Below, piece by piece: positions 34,244 through 42,699 of a stretch of 64,000 bases of DNA. The notes below the pieces were generated by a model. It was given only the letters and a program-made list of their open reading frames with translations, was not told the DNA's origin and made no database searches. The position numbers and the translations under genes are program-made. Each line of letters begins with the position of its first letter. Within the stretch, counting starts at the first letter, position 1. The DNA is from Bacteroidales bacterium (GTDB lineage Bacteria; Bacteroidota; Bacteroidia; Bacteroidales; JAGOPY01): the NCBI GenBank assembly GCA_017991835.1, contig JAGOPY010000005.1, positions 76,148-140,147 of the forward strand, given 5' to 3'.

Positions 34244-34580
34244 ATTTCAGCCCTTTCCTTATTATATACTGGTCAGCTTCTGACTGTATTTCTGCAACAG
34301 TCTTTTTCCTGCCAGTCTTTATCCATTCGGTCAGTTCTAATTTAGTGAAATAGAGGCGTTTGCCTTTTTTTGCTACAGGAATGGCCTGGCGCTGAACCAG
34401 GCCATAGATCGTAGGAACCGACAGATGGATCACTTCAGCAGCTTCCCGGATGGTTAGGAGTTTGTCGTTGTCAACCCTTGCAACATTGTTTTGAGATTCT
34501 AATAGCCGCTCTATTTTTTCCAGCTTATCATAGATCTGGGTGACGGCTTGAGGCAGGTCATTAAAAGTGATTTCTTGCAT
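34233..34580 (-). CDS. excisionase-family helix-turn-helix protein
   Basis: 115 residues from the ATG at 34580; the frame is open to 34610 but the internal Met gives the usual length. A MerR/excisionase-type HTH lies near 42-92: LLTIREAAEVIHLSVPTIYG then GKRLYFTKLELTEWI. Such proteins act with recombinases in excision or as regulators of Bacteroidota integrative elements. No recombinase is in this window. Confidence 0.85.
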   Translation of the reverse strand: MQEITFNDLPQAVTQIYDKLEKIERLLESQNNVARVDNDKLLTIREAAEVIHLSVPTIYGLVQRQAIPVAKKGKRLYFTKLELTEWIKTGRKKTVAEIQSEADQYIIRKGLKYGK

Positions 34581-34677
34581 GGCATAAAGTTTTAATAGTT
34601 TAAGCCGCAAGATTATACTATCACTTATGGGGGTTACAATGGGGTTATGGTCTTAGGATGCCAACCCCATAAGATAT

Positions 34678-35637
34678 TTAATAATTGTTATGATTTCTTT
34701 GGCGAGCCTTGGTCTCTTTGACAATTTGGCCATTTTCGATTTTAATCAAAGGGTTTTTGCTGGGGTACTCTTTCGTTGAGATATATTTTTCTACCGTTTT
34801 AGGAAGGAAGGGTTGAATCTGATTGCGGTAGGTAAATTCAAAATTCTTTACGATCCATTGCTGTAAATCATTTTTACTGCAGCCAATGATAAAATCATGC
34901 TCAATTAATTTCCGGAAAGTATCGGTCAACCTGTTGCCATTATCTTGAAACACTAGCATTTCTTTTGGTTTCTCTCCAGAGTTTAATAGACTTGATAGCT
35001 GCAACTGGTGCTCAGGTTTAAAATAGTCTTTAAGGATTTCGAAAATGACGGGTATTGCACCGGGTTTGAAAACCGGTTTTATGGGTATCTGAGGTTGATT
35101 CCCGCAATCCTTTTCTTTAATCGGAATTTCTTCTAGCCTCGTTTGATCATCAATTTCATTTTCTTCATCCAACTGAAAGTAGTAAAAGATGGTATTAATA
35201 TCTATATATGCCTCTTTAAGTATTTTAGATAAAGAGATATCATTATCATCACAAACAGATTGAAGCTCCTCAAACAAGTATAACCTTAAATTGTAGAACT
35301 TATGAAAGATCAGCCCCTGTTTTGCTATTTGGGGAGGGTTATTGACATCTTTCCCCAAAAAATCATAATTATCAGCATCTGGATCATTTTTCAAATTTTC
35401 AAAGTAATCACAATCAACCGTCCTATATATTTCATTAACATAGAACCGGATTAGTTCAGTCTTTTGTTGACGATCCAGTAGTATCAGGTTTTCATGAAGC
35501 TCTCTTCTGACAGGTTCAAAATAGGAATAAAAATCATCGTCATTTAAATCAAATATGATTCGATAATTAAGATAAGCTGAGACCTGAGTTTCAATGATAA
35601 AGTCAATACACTTATATAGTTCTTGCGTTTTCATCAT
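34678..35637 (-). CDS. uncharacterised protein of the tRNA-Pro island
   Basis: 319 residues, mostly helical, acidic in the middle and basic at the C-terminus; no signal peptide, transmembrane segment or motif that I can name. It occupies the place next to tRNA-Pro where tyrosine integrases usually sit, but has no integrase catalytic pattern. Similar hypothetical proteins occur next to excisionase-type genes in Bacteroidota elements. It may be a nuclease accessory or control protein; function is open. Confidence 0.6.
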   Translation of the reverse strand: MMKTQELYKCIDFIIETQVSAYLNYRIIFDLNDDDFYSYFEPVRRELHENLILLDRQQKTELIRFYVNEIYRTVDCDYFENLKNDPDADNYDFLGKDVNNPPQIAKQGLIFHKFYNLRLYLFEELQSVCDDNDISLSKILKEAYIDINTIFYYFQLDEENEIDDQTRLEEIPIKEKDCGNQPQIPIKPVFKPGAIPVIFEILKDYFKPEHQLQLSSLLNSGEKPKEMLVFQDNGNRLTDTFRKLIEHDFIIGCSKNDLQQWIVKNFEFTYRNQIQPFLPKTVEKYISTKEYPSKNPLIKIENGQIVKETKARQRNHNNY

Positions 35638-35705
35638 ATTTATTCACGACGGAGCTAAATTACCCGAAAGTATAAATGTTAGTGATAATGTTAGTAAATA
35701 AAAAA

Positions 35706-35736
35706 AGACAGCTACTTTTTGATTTCGTAACTGTCT
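35706..35736 (-). terminator. intrinsic terminator downstream of tRNA-Pro
   Basis: On the minus strand AGACAGTTAC pairs with GTAGCTGTCT (one mismatch) and is followed by a run of T (35700-35706 as A on the plus strand). It lies ten bases beyond the 3' end of the tRNA. Confidence 0.65.
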
Positions 35737-35746
35737 GATTTTCTTG

Positions 35747-35821
35747 TCGGAGTGGAGAGATTTGAACTCTCGACCTCTTGACCCCCAGTCAAGCACGCTA
35801 ACCAGGCTGCGCCACACCCCG
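35747..35821 (-). tRNA. tRNA-Pro (anticodon GGG)
   Basis: 75 bases on the minus strand. The acceptor stem CGGGGTG pairs with CACTCCG (one G-T), the D-arm has GCAGCCTGGTTAGC, the anticodon stem CTTGA/TCAAG encloses CTGGGGG (anticodon GGG), the T-arm carries GTTCAAATC, and the discriminator is A. No CCA is encoded. The 3' end faces the mobile island, the usual orientation for an integration site. Confidence 0.92.
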
Positions 35822-35909
35822 TAATCTAATTAAAAGAACGATGGCCATTTTGAACTCACGACCTTCCCGACTTCCGTCGGGACACGCTAACCAGGCTGCG
35901 CCACACCCC
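35821..35909 (-). repeat. 89-bp direct repeat, copy A, with degenerate tRNA-Pro copy
   Basis: Identical to copy B at 35910-35998. On the minus strand it begins with the D-arm and 5' part of tRNA-Pro (GGGGTGTGGCGCAG), but the anticodon arm is replaced by TCCCGA-CGGAAG-TCGGGA with a six-base loop. The T-arm is degenerate and the acceptor 3' strand is lost. It is not a functional tRNA; more likely a remnant of integration or a duplicated attachment region. Confidence 0.7.
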
Positions 35910-35998
35910 GTAATCTAATTAAAAGAACGATGGCCATTTTGAACTCACGACCTTCCCGACTTCCGTCGGGACACGCTAACCAGGCTGCGCCACACCCC
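35910..35998 (-). repeat. 89-bp direct repeat, copy B, with degenerate tRNA-Pro copy
   Basis: Perfect copy of 35821-35909, directly abutting it. The adjoining stretch 35999-36168 holds a short AATTCCAA tandem repeat (36004-36030) and is otherwise AT-rich without a recognised gene. Confidence 0.7.
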
Positions 35999-36003
35999 AT
36001 GAT

Positions 36004-36030
36004 GTCAAATTCCAAATTCCAAATTCCAAA
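36004..36030. repeat. short tandem repeat of AAATTCC units
   Basis: About three to four copies of a seven-base AATTCCA unit just beyond the tRNA remnant repeats. Confidence 0.55.
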
Positions 36031-36168
36031 AAATAAAAACAGAAATTTGAATTCAAAAGGAGTGCAAAAATACGAAATTTTTATGAAAAACAATTTCGTA
36101 CTAATGATTAATCCATAACTTTAACGGCTCATTTGAAAACAGCCTTGAACTATTGTTTATCAGCCAAA

Positions 36169-36825
36169 ATGAAAAAAATAATATTTGTTCTGACACTGGT
36201 CTCACTTACTGCCCTCAACTACAAAGGCTTTTCTCAGGTTTCTGAAAGGATGGACTCGATTTACCGCAACAAAGAAGCGAATCTCCCGGCCTGGACCTTC
36301 AACTTCAATCCTGTCGGCGTCGCTCTTTACGGGCCGATCATCCAGATGGAATTCAAGATTTCCAACCGCGGGTATCTCGTCCCCTGGCTTAGGTACAGCT
36401 ACGCCGGCGTGGTCAGCACTTACAATTTCACCAATTTTGAGGACGACAGCAAGTACAGCCCGATGAGCAGCGCGCTGGGCATAGGATACAAGAAGTTTAT
36501 TCCCGGCGATGTGAGCCGGCAGCATATCTACTGGGGTTTCTTTGGCGAGATCATGTACGATGAATGCCTTCAGAATATCGGTTCGACTGCCGGCGAAGAA
36601 TTCAATCAAACGCGGATAGCCGTTGCCGCTTACCTCAATGTGGGCTACCGCTGGAAATCGAGAAGGAATTTTTATTGGAGCCTGGGCATTCTGCCCGGCT
36701 ATGTGTACGACCTGAAACACGAGGGAACCTTTACCAACAGCGGCGGACCGGTGCAGAAAGATTTCAAGGGCCACAAACTGACCGGCATGATCGATTTCTC
36801 GATGGGCTGGAACTTCGAACGATAA
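36169..36825 (+). CDS. secreted beta-barrel-like envelope protein
   Basis: 218 residues from the ATG at 36169, which gives a proper signal peptide (KKIIFVLTLVSLTALNYKG); the frame is open to 36133 but the extension adds no signal. Aromatic-rich alternating strands and a C-terminal aromatic pattern (GWNFER) suggest a small outer-membrane barrel. It stands alone and ends at a terminator shared with the next gene. Confidence 0.65.
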   Translation: MKKIIFVLTLVSLTALNYKGFSQVSERMDSIYRNKEANLPAWTFNFNPVGVALYGPIIQMEFKISNRGYLVPWLRYSYAGVVSTYNFTNFEDDSKYSPMSSALGIGYKKFIPGDVSRQHIYWGFFGEIMYDECLQNIGSTAGEEFNQTRIAVAAYLNVGYRWKSRRNFYWSLGILPGYVYDLKHEGTFTNSGGPVQKDFKGHKLTGMIDFSMGWNFER

Positions 36826-36968
36826 TTCGATTTGATTGCTTGAAAAAAGCTCGTGATCCAACGACTAAAGCTGTTGGTTCCGGGAATATTACAAAGATGG
36901 AACAGACTGGACGCTCGTCGGAATAAGAACCCTTGTTGAACCGACGGATTCACCCTCCGGACTACCAT

Positions 36969-37002
36969 TAAAAAAAAAGGCTGTCTCATTATCTGAGCAG
37001 CC
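36969..37002. terminator. bidirectional terminator between convergent genes
   Basis: AGGCTGT...CTCA and TGAG...CAGCCT form a stem with a small bulge; an A run precedes it and a TCTTTT run follows. It separates the beta-barrel gene (plus) from the IPTL-CTERM-like gene (minus). Confidence 0.5.
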
Positions 37003-37025
37003 TCTTTTCTAAAAACTAATTATCA

Positions 37026-37730
37026 TTAAATCATCCTACGAAATCTTACAAAAACAAAAGTGGCAATCAGTGCGCCGCCCAGAATGAGGGCCCAGTTGGA
37101 TACGGGTATTGCAGATGGAGGAGGTGGGGTGATAGCCTGGTCGAAGCACATGGTCATGGTTGTTCCATTCATCGTCCCATTGTGTGAAAATGTAATCGAT
37201 GAAAAATCCTGAGTGGAAGTAATCAGGAAACGGCCACCGGCTGCAGGGTAATAACCATCCACACACGTAATGGTATTGCCGGAGATGTTAAACCAACTGG
37301 GACATGTTCCATCTGTGTAGGTGATGGACGGTGTTCCTGCATCCGTTGTGATGGTAATCACTTCGCCAATGTCAGTAGCAGTCATGTTGTAAATCATGTT
37401 ATTAACCGGCGAAGAAAAAGTATTCGTATAAGTAGCAGGCCCATCAGTGCCGATCCAGACACAATTGGCTGCAGCAAAAATCCCACACGATCCCCAACCC
37501 GGTTGATAGACGGTGTAAGTACCTGTTCCTGAACCTGTAACCGTAATCCCATTTTCGGTGAATGGAAAATCATAATAGCCCTTTTCATTGTCACACGTAA
37601 CTGTAGGAGCGTAGCTGATTCCATTCATCGTTTCTTTGCCGCCATTTCCAAAAGGAGAGGGTTGATTCTGCTGGGTAAAAGCCATCGAAGTGATTACCAT
37701 AATTGAAATACTTAGTAAGACTTTTTTCAT
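37026..37730 (-). CDS. secreted protein with IPTL-CTERM-like C-terminal sorting signal
   Basis: 234 residues from the ATG at 37730, which gives a standard signal peptide. The mature part is rich in Thr, Gly and Ser. The C-terminus is tripartite: a PPPPSAIPVSNWAL motif, a hydrophobic helix (ILGGALIATFVFVRF) and a basic end (RRMI), resembling IPTL-CTERM/PEP-CTERM-type sorting. That is uncommon beside T9SS tails. The substrate binding role is unknown. Confidence 0.7.
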   Translation of the reverse strand: MKKVLLSISIMVITSMAFTQQNQPSPFGNGGKETMNGISYAPTVTCDNEKGYYDFPFTENGITVTGSGTGTYTVYQPGWGSCGIFAAANCVWIGTDGPATYTNTFSSPVNNMIYNMTATDIGEVITITTDAGTPSITYTDGTCPSWFNISGNTITCVDGYYPAAGGRFLITSTQDFSSITFSHNGTMNGTTMTMCFDQAITPPPPSAIPVSNWALILGGALIATFVFVRFRRMI

Positions 37731-37871
37731 ATGTTTCAGATTATGAGTTTCAACGTACAAAGAAAAAAGATTCTATCTTTTCTTCAATATAAATCGTGTA
37801 CGAATAAGCGCTTTAAGCGTCCATTCGTACACGAAATTTCTAAATAATTAAATTCTAACTAAACGCAGGCC

Positions 37872-40049
37872 TTACTGATATACTTCCGCGACGGGTTCAC
37901 CTTTTAAATAATGAAACCGGTCGCCTTTGGCAAAAACAGGTTTCATCGGAGTATCGACACCATCGTTGTGCGCCTGTTCCGTAAAATTCCGGTATTCGAA
38001 TGTATAATCGCCCGAATGCATCGGAATGAACAAAGCGGGATGCAGTTTTTCGAGGGCATAATAGGTCCCCGCCTTAACCTGTTCGGGTGTTCCGAGGCTG
38101 CACCCACGGATCGGCCCGAACATCAGGTCGATATCCTTGTTCAGTTGCGCCACTTTGTCGATCTCTGCCGTAAATTCCGGCATCAGCTCATCGTTTCCAT
38201 TACTGTGATCTCCCATATAGAAAATGACCAGCCCGTCGACCTCCACGAGAAAACCACCTCCCGAGTCGGTCGAACGGATCACCTGGATTTTCATACCGGC
38301 AACTTCAGCGCTCTCATCGACCGGGATGTATGTATAAGGATTATCCGCATCGGCTGGTTTGTGGCAAAGGACATATTTCACGTTATCGTTGTTGTCGTCC
38401 CAGTTGAAGATAGAACGATTGTAATGGTCCTGGTGGGCATGGGAGCTGAAAACCACCGTATTCTGCACTGCAAGCGCTTCATCCGTAATAAAACCCGATG
38501 ACAGGCAGGGATTATCCGGTTTCTGGCTGCGGGGATTATCGAAATAATCGAATACCAGGAAATGACTGCTGGTTTTAATGGCCCAGCCACTGTGGCCCAG
38601 GAACCACACCTCCGCTTCGCCGGCATTGTATTTTTTAGCCAGTAAACACTCTTTGCCGAAGTAAGAAGCCAGGCTGCTGTCAGCGGCGCCGGCAGCCAGC
38701 ATCCGGTAGGCAATCATGTTCTGGCCGTAATTCAGGGCAAAATCGACCGGCGTCAGGCCATCATTGTTTTTCGCTTTGAAATCGGCGCCCCGGTCTATCA
38801 GCATGCCGGCTACCTCGCCAAAGCCCAAGGCTGCAGCCATATGCAATTCGGTGCCTCCCGTACGGGGATCCTTAACATTCAGGAACGCACCGTGATTGAT
38901 CAGGTAAGCGACGACCTCAGCATTTCCGCTCCTGACGGCAGAAAACATTGGTGGCCAACCCTCACGGTTCAGCAGGTTTACTTTGGCGCCATTATCTATC
39001 AGTATCTTCACCAGGTCGGCTTTATTCATGGCACAAGCCTGATGCAGCGGGGTGTTGAAGTTCGGCCCGCAGGTGCATGATTTGACTTCCCGGCATGGAT
39101 CGGGGTTGACGGAAGCCCCATGCTGGATCAGGAAGCGGCCAATTTCAGCGGCGTTGGGCGCCCAGGCTGCATTGGTGAGCGGAGTCCAGCCGGCATCAGA
39201 CAGGCTGTTGATATCGGCGCCATGATCAAGGAGGAGCTGCACCACACCCAGGTTTCCCCTTCCGGCGGCTTCGTGAATGGCCGCAAAGCCCTGCTTGTCG
39301 CGATGACCGACCTCTACACCCTTTGAAATCAGGAATTGGGCGGCATCGTAAGAATTCCGGCCGACAGCCAATGCCAGCGGCTGTGCGCCTTCCTCCGACT
39401 CCGCATCAATCCTGGCCCCTTTCTCTACCAGGTATTTGACAATTTCGGTCCGTCCGAACGAAGCGGCCGTGTGCAGTACCGTCAGGCCGTCGCGGGCAGC
39501 GGAATTGACAGAGAACCCTTTGCTGATAAAATATTTAACCAGCTCTGCATTTCCCCCGATCACCGCCATCTGAAGCGCGTTGATCCCCCGGGAACTCACT
39601 ATTTTCGTGTCGGCCCCTTTTTCTACCAGGAAGCGGGAAGCATCCAGTTGACCCCGGCTGGCGGCAAACAACAGCGGCGTCATCCCGTTATCATCCAGGG
39701 TATTGATAGGGATGCCCCGGGCCAGGAGCAGTTCAACGACAGGAACATGGCCATAAATTGCGGCCAGGTGAATAGGCTGCGAATTCTCGTTATCGCCAAT
39801 GGCCGGATCGGCGCCGAGATCCAGGAGCAATTCAGCGATTTCCTTTTGCCCCAGGGATGCGGCCAGGTTCAACGGCGTCAGCAGGTCGGCATTGCGCTGG
39901 TTGAGAAGTGCCGGATCTTTAGAAATCCATTCGCGGGTTTTTACGGCATCACCGTCATTAATGGCTTTCCAGATGTCTTGCGACACGGCATGAAGGGAGA
40001 ACATGCAGGCTAAACCTGAAATGATCATTACTTTAAAACAGTTTTTCAT
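37872..40049 (-). CDS. secreted ankyrin-repeat / metallo-beta-lactamase fold fusion protein
   Basis: 725 residues with a signal peptide (about 1-23). About thirteen ankyrin repeats run from residue 25 to about 480, with units such as TPLNLAASLGQKEIAELLL and TVLHTAASFGRTEIVKYLV. From about 490 on there is a metallo-beta-lactamase fold: SSHAHQDHYN gives the HxHxDH ligands, then GDHSNG and a late His (IPMHSGDY). The fusion is exported. Hydrolase substrate unknown; the ankyrin part could bind a protein partner. It has no T9SS tail, so it is probably periplasmic. Confidence 0.9.
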   Translation of the reverse strand: MKNCFKVMIISGLACMFSLHAVSQDIWKAINDGDAVKTREWISKDPALLNQRNADLLTPLNLAASLGQKEIAELLLDLGADPAIGDNENSQPIHLAAIYGHVPVVELLLARGIPINTLDDNGMTPLLFAASRGQLDASRFLVEKGADTKIVSSRGINALQMAVIGGNAELVKYFISKGFSVNSAARDGLTVLHTAASFGRTEIVKYLVEKGARIDAESEEGAQPLALAVGRNSYDAAQFLISKGVEVGHRDKQGFAAIHEAAGRGNLGVVQLLLDHGADINSLSDAGWTPLTNAAWAPNAAEIGRFLIQHGASVNPDPCREVKSCTCGPNFNTPLHQACAMNKADLVKILIDNGAKVNLLNREGWPPMFSAVRSGNAEVVAYLINHGAFLNVKDPRTGGTELHMAAALGFGEVAGMLIDRGADFKAKNNDGLTPVDFALNYGQNMIAYRMLAAGAADSSLASYFGKECLLAKKYNAGEAEVWFLGHSGWAIKTSSHFLVFDYFDNPRSQKPDNPCLSSGFITDEALAVQNTVVFSSHAHQDHYNRSIFNWDDNNDNVKYVLCHKPADADNPYTYIPVDESAEVAGMKIQVIRSTDSGGGFLVEVDGLVIFYMGDHSNGNDELMPEFTAEIDKVAQLNKDIDLMFGPIRGCSLGTPEQVKAGTYYALEKLHPALFIPMHSGDYTFEYRNFTEQAHNDGVDTPMKPVFAKGDRFHYLKGEPVAEVYQ

Positions 40050-40174
40050 AAGTACTTTTTCTTTAGGAGAGGTGAATTTGCGTTCAATTTATACCCGGTA
40101 AACAGATTTTTAACAACCAGATTTACAGAATGATCGGATCGGTTTGCAATTGGCGTCCCGGGATGAAGAATCGA

Positions 40175-40206
40175 ATTGACAACGTTTAAATTTATTCGTA
40201 TCTTTA
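40175..40206 (+). promoter_or_regulatory. Bacteroidota promoter upstream of beta-barrel gene
   Basis: ATTGAC at 40175 and TATCTTTA at 40199-40206 match the -33/-7 pattern with about 18 bases between. The next ATG that gives a plausible signal lies at 40255. Confidence 0.5.
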
Positions 40207-40254
40207 CGGTAATTGCCATTTGACAAACGCGTTAAACCTTTAAACGCAAATCCG

Positions 40255-41094
40255 ATGAAAACCGATGATCCTGTCAGGAAGCTCAGAGGTAATAAATTGA
40301 ACCGGCGAACGTTGTGCTACAATACCTCAGGCCTTTTCAACATTACCCGGATATTAATTATCACGATTTTACTGCCTTGCTGCATACCGTGTTATTACAC
40401 TCCGAATGTGCAGAACGTCCCTTTGTTCAACAGCCGGAACCAGGCAAATTTCACAGCAGGTTACCGGTTTGGGACCTACTCGAGGGGGTGGGATATTCAG
40501 TCGGCCTATTCGATCACCGATCACATTGGGGTTATGGGCAATTATCAGCATTTCGGGGCACAATATACGGAATGGAACAACGGCACGGCTGTTTTTGATA
40601 ACGGGCACTTCAAAGGGGATTATTTTGAATTCGGGGCAGGTTATTATACACTCATTCCCAAAGAATTCATATTCGAATCGTATGCCGGAACCGGCTGGGG
40701 AAAAGTCACCAACGAATTCAGTTATCAATTTTACCCGGTAGAGTCGGCCGTCAATTACAACCGGTATTTTGTCCAGCCTTCGATCGGATGGCGTCATTCC
40801 CATATCGGGCTGGCCTTTTCCACCCGCTTCTGCGTAGTACATTACACCCGTTACAAAATGATTGATCCGCAAAACGCATACGACATTTATGAGCTCATGG
40901 GTCTCGAACACAATCCCTGCTGGTTGCTGGAGCCTGCTTTTACCTTCAGGGGCGGCGGAAGGATCGTCAAATTCCAGGTACAGGCCTGCTTGTCGTTTCC
41001 ATTGAACAATAAAGAGATCAACTATGATCCTTTCAGTTTTAGTTTCGGGGTGGTGGCAATGATCAACGGTAAGTCCGGGAGGAAAGAAAAATAA
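40255..41094 (+). CDS. outer-membrane beta-barrel lipoprotein-like protein
   Basis: 279 residues from the ATG at 40255. The hydrophobic N-terminus (RILIITILLPCCIPCYY) precedes the recurrent Bacteroidota motif YYTPNVQNVPLF, with a candidate lipid Cys at CC. Then an alternating barrel pattern follows (DHIGVMGNYQHFG, EFGAGYYTLIP). No enzyme domain is visible. A strong terminator follows at 41106. Confidence 0.65.
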   Translation: MKTDDPVRKLRGNKLNRRTLCYNTSGLFNITRILIITILLPCCIPCYYTPNVQNVPLFNSRNQANFTAGYRFGTYSRGWDIQSAYSITDHIGVMGNYQHFGAQYTEWNNGTAVFDNGHFKGDYFEFGAGYYTLIPKEFIFESYAGTGWGKVTNEFSYQFYPVESAVNYNRYFVQPSIGWRHSHIGLAFSTRFCVVHYTRYKMIDPQNAYDIYELMGLEHNPCWLLEPAFTFRGGGRIVKFQVQACLSFPLNNKEINYDPFSFSFGVVAMINGKSGRKEK

Positions 41095-41105
41095 TCCAAA
41101 CTCAG

Positions 41106-41146
41106 GGACGCCATCCGCCAGCCGGCGGATGGCGTCCTTTTTTTTT
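41106..41146 (+). terminator. strong intrinsic terminator
   Basis: A perfect 14-base stem GGACGCCATCCGCC / GGCGGATGGCGTCC with a four-base loop and a run of nine T. Confidence 0.92.
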
Positions 41147-41174
41147 GCTTATCTTTATCCTTAAATCGATTCAT

Positions 41175-42017
41175 ATGCGCTGGCAAGGAAGAAGAACAAG
41201 CGGAAACGTGGAAGACCGCCGCGGGATGAGCGGCGGCAAACTCGCCGTCGGTGGCGGCCTGGGAACCCTGGTGATCATCGTGATCGTCTATCTTCTGGGC
41301 GGTAATCCGGGAGATATCATGAACCAACTGCAACTGGGCGGGCAGGAACAAACCACCATGACAACAGCCGAAGAAGATCAGATGGCGGAATTCGTTTCTG
41401 TGGTGCTGGCCGATTGTGAAGATGTCTGGACCAAAATCTTTACGGAATCGGGGCAATCGTACCGGAAACCCAAGCTGGTGCTGTACACTTCACAGGTCAA
41501 TTCGGCCTGTGGCATGGCCGGATCAGCCTCCGGGCCTTTTTACTGCCCGCTGGATGAAAAGATCTATATCGACCTGAGCTTTATGGAAGATATGGAGCGG
41601 AAACTGAATGCCCCGGGCGATTTTGCCATGGCCTATGTCATCGCGCACGAGGTCGGGCATCATGTACAGAAAATGCTGGGCATACTGGGACAGGTCCAGG
41701 AACTGAGAGGACAGGTCAGTGAACAGGAATACAACGAATATTCGGTACGACTGGAGCTCCAGGCCGACTTCCTTGCAGGCGTCTGGGCGTATCATGCGGA
41801 GGAAATGTTCGGAATTCTTGAGCAAGGCGATATCCAGGAGGCCCTGGGCGCTGCCAATGCCGTCGGCGACGACCGGATCCAGATGCAATCGCAGGGCTAT
41901 GTCGTCCCCGACTCATTTACCCATGGCACCTCTGCCCAACGGATGAAATGGTTCAACAAAGGGTTTAAAACCGGCGATATCAGTCAGGGAGACACTTTTA
42001 ACCAGGAAAATATCTGA
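41175..42017 (+). CDS. neutral zinc metallopeptidase, YpfJ-like
   Basis: 280 residues from the ATG at 41175; the short N-terminal extension in frame overlaps the terminator and is not needed. The start MRWQGRRTSGNVEDRRG is family-typical, then one transmembrane helix (about 25-43) and a zinc-peptidase domain with AHEVGHHVQ near residue 160 and a downstream ELQADFLAGVWA segment carrying the third ligand. Probably an inner-membrane-anchored protease; substrate unknown. Confidence 0.9.
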   Translation: MRWQGRRTSGNVEDRRGMSGGKLAVGGGLGTLVIIVIVYLLGGNPGDIMNQLQLGGQEQTTMTTAEEDQMAEFVSVVLADCEDVWTKIFTESGQSYRKPKLVLYTSQVNSACGMAGSASGPFYCPLDEKIYIDLSFMEDMERKLNAPGDFAMAYVIAHEVGHHVQKMLGILGQVQELRGQVSEQEYNEYSVRLELQADFLAGVWAYHAEEMFGILEQGDIQEALGAANAVGDDRIQMQSQGYVVPDSFTHGTSAQRMKWFNKGFKTGDISQGDTFNQENI

Positions 42018-42026
42018 TCCAAACCT

Positions 42027-42064
42027 TATTCAACCTTCAACATTCAACCTTCAACATTCAACAT
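42027..42064. repeat. short tandem repeat of TTCAACATTCAACC units
   Basis: About three imperfect copies of a 14-base unit, TTCAACMTTCAAC-like, between two convergent genes. Confidence 0.55.
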
Positions 42065-42456
42065 TATTCCTCAAACGGTCTCTCCCCTTCCCTTTCCACG
42101 CTGGTGATAAAATATTTCGTTTCGCCACGCCAGGGAAATTTCATGTAGCGCTTGACATAATGCAGGTTCACCCGTTCCCCGCTCAGGGCAACGGCTTCCA
42201 GTTCCCTCACCACTTCCGGCTTGCTTTTCTCTACTGAAAAATCAAACGTCTCTGCAAACGGAGAGGCATTTTTCAACGCACCGAACGATTGCAGGTTCAA
42301 CTGACCTTCGTAGGTCTTGAACACGACCCCTTTCTTGCTTACCCTGACCACGGTGCCGGCCCTGACGCCTTCATCGTAGATGCCCAGATACAGAAAAGTG
42401 CCTGCTACCAGCACGCCGAGAACAATGATGGCCAGAATTATTCCGAAAGCTTTCAT
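42064..42456 (-). CDS. small single-pass membrane-anchored beta-sandwich protein
   Basis: 130 residues from the ATG at 42456, which is directly before the hydrophobic helix KAFGIILAIIVLGVLVAGTF; the frame is open upstream and the Met at 42480 is an alternative. The rest (SEGTRAG-like segment DEGVRAGTVVRVSKKGVVFK then QLNLQSFGAL) matches small Bacteroidota proteins that databases often mislabel 6-phosphogluconate dehydrogenase; no Rossmann fold is present. Envelope-exposed; function unknown. Confidence 0.65.
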   Translation of the reverse strand: MKAFGIILAIIVLGVLVAGTFLYLGIYDEGVRAGTVVRVSKKGVVFKTYEGQLNLQSFGALKNASPFAETFDFSVEKSKPEVVRELEAVALSGERVNLHYVKRYMKFPWRGETKYFITSVEREGERPFEE

Positions 42457-42699
42457 GAAGTCCGATTTTGTGATACTCATTCCGGTTAACAAAGGTAATT
42501 CAAATATCTCGTAAAAGCCAGAATGGCAAACAGGCACCGGGAAACGACAGGAATTCAATATAAATATTAACCGGATGCAACTGTTTTTCCATGAGAACTG
42601 TCTTATTATCGATGGGTTCAAGGTTGAATAACACACAGGGTTGATCCGGGTTGATTGAATAATTTCCTGAATATTAAAGCCATTCCAAATACCCTCAAT

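Noticed and set aside
35821..35998. Possible two extra functional tRNAs
   Set aside because: The anticodon loop has six bases, the T-arm is damaged and no acceptor 3' strand pairs with the 5' strand, so they are remnants.
35930..36118. 62-residue plus-strand frame over the tRNA-like repeats
   Set aside because: Translates the degenerate tRNA repeat and the AATTCC tandem repeat; not a plausible protein.
39336..40013. 225-residue plus-strand frame opposite the ankyrin gene
   Set aside because: Antisense of regular ankyrin repeats produces long open frames; no independent start, motif or promoter.
42064..42636. 190-residue version of the small membrane protein, or 6-phosphogluconate dehydrogenase
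   Set aside because: The long N-terminal extension lacks a signal and overlaps the upstream intergenic region; no dehydrogenase fold is present.
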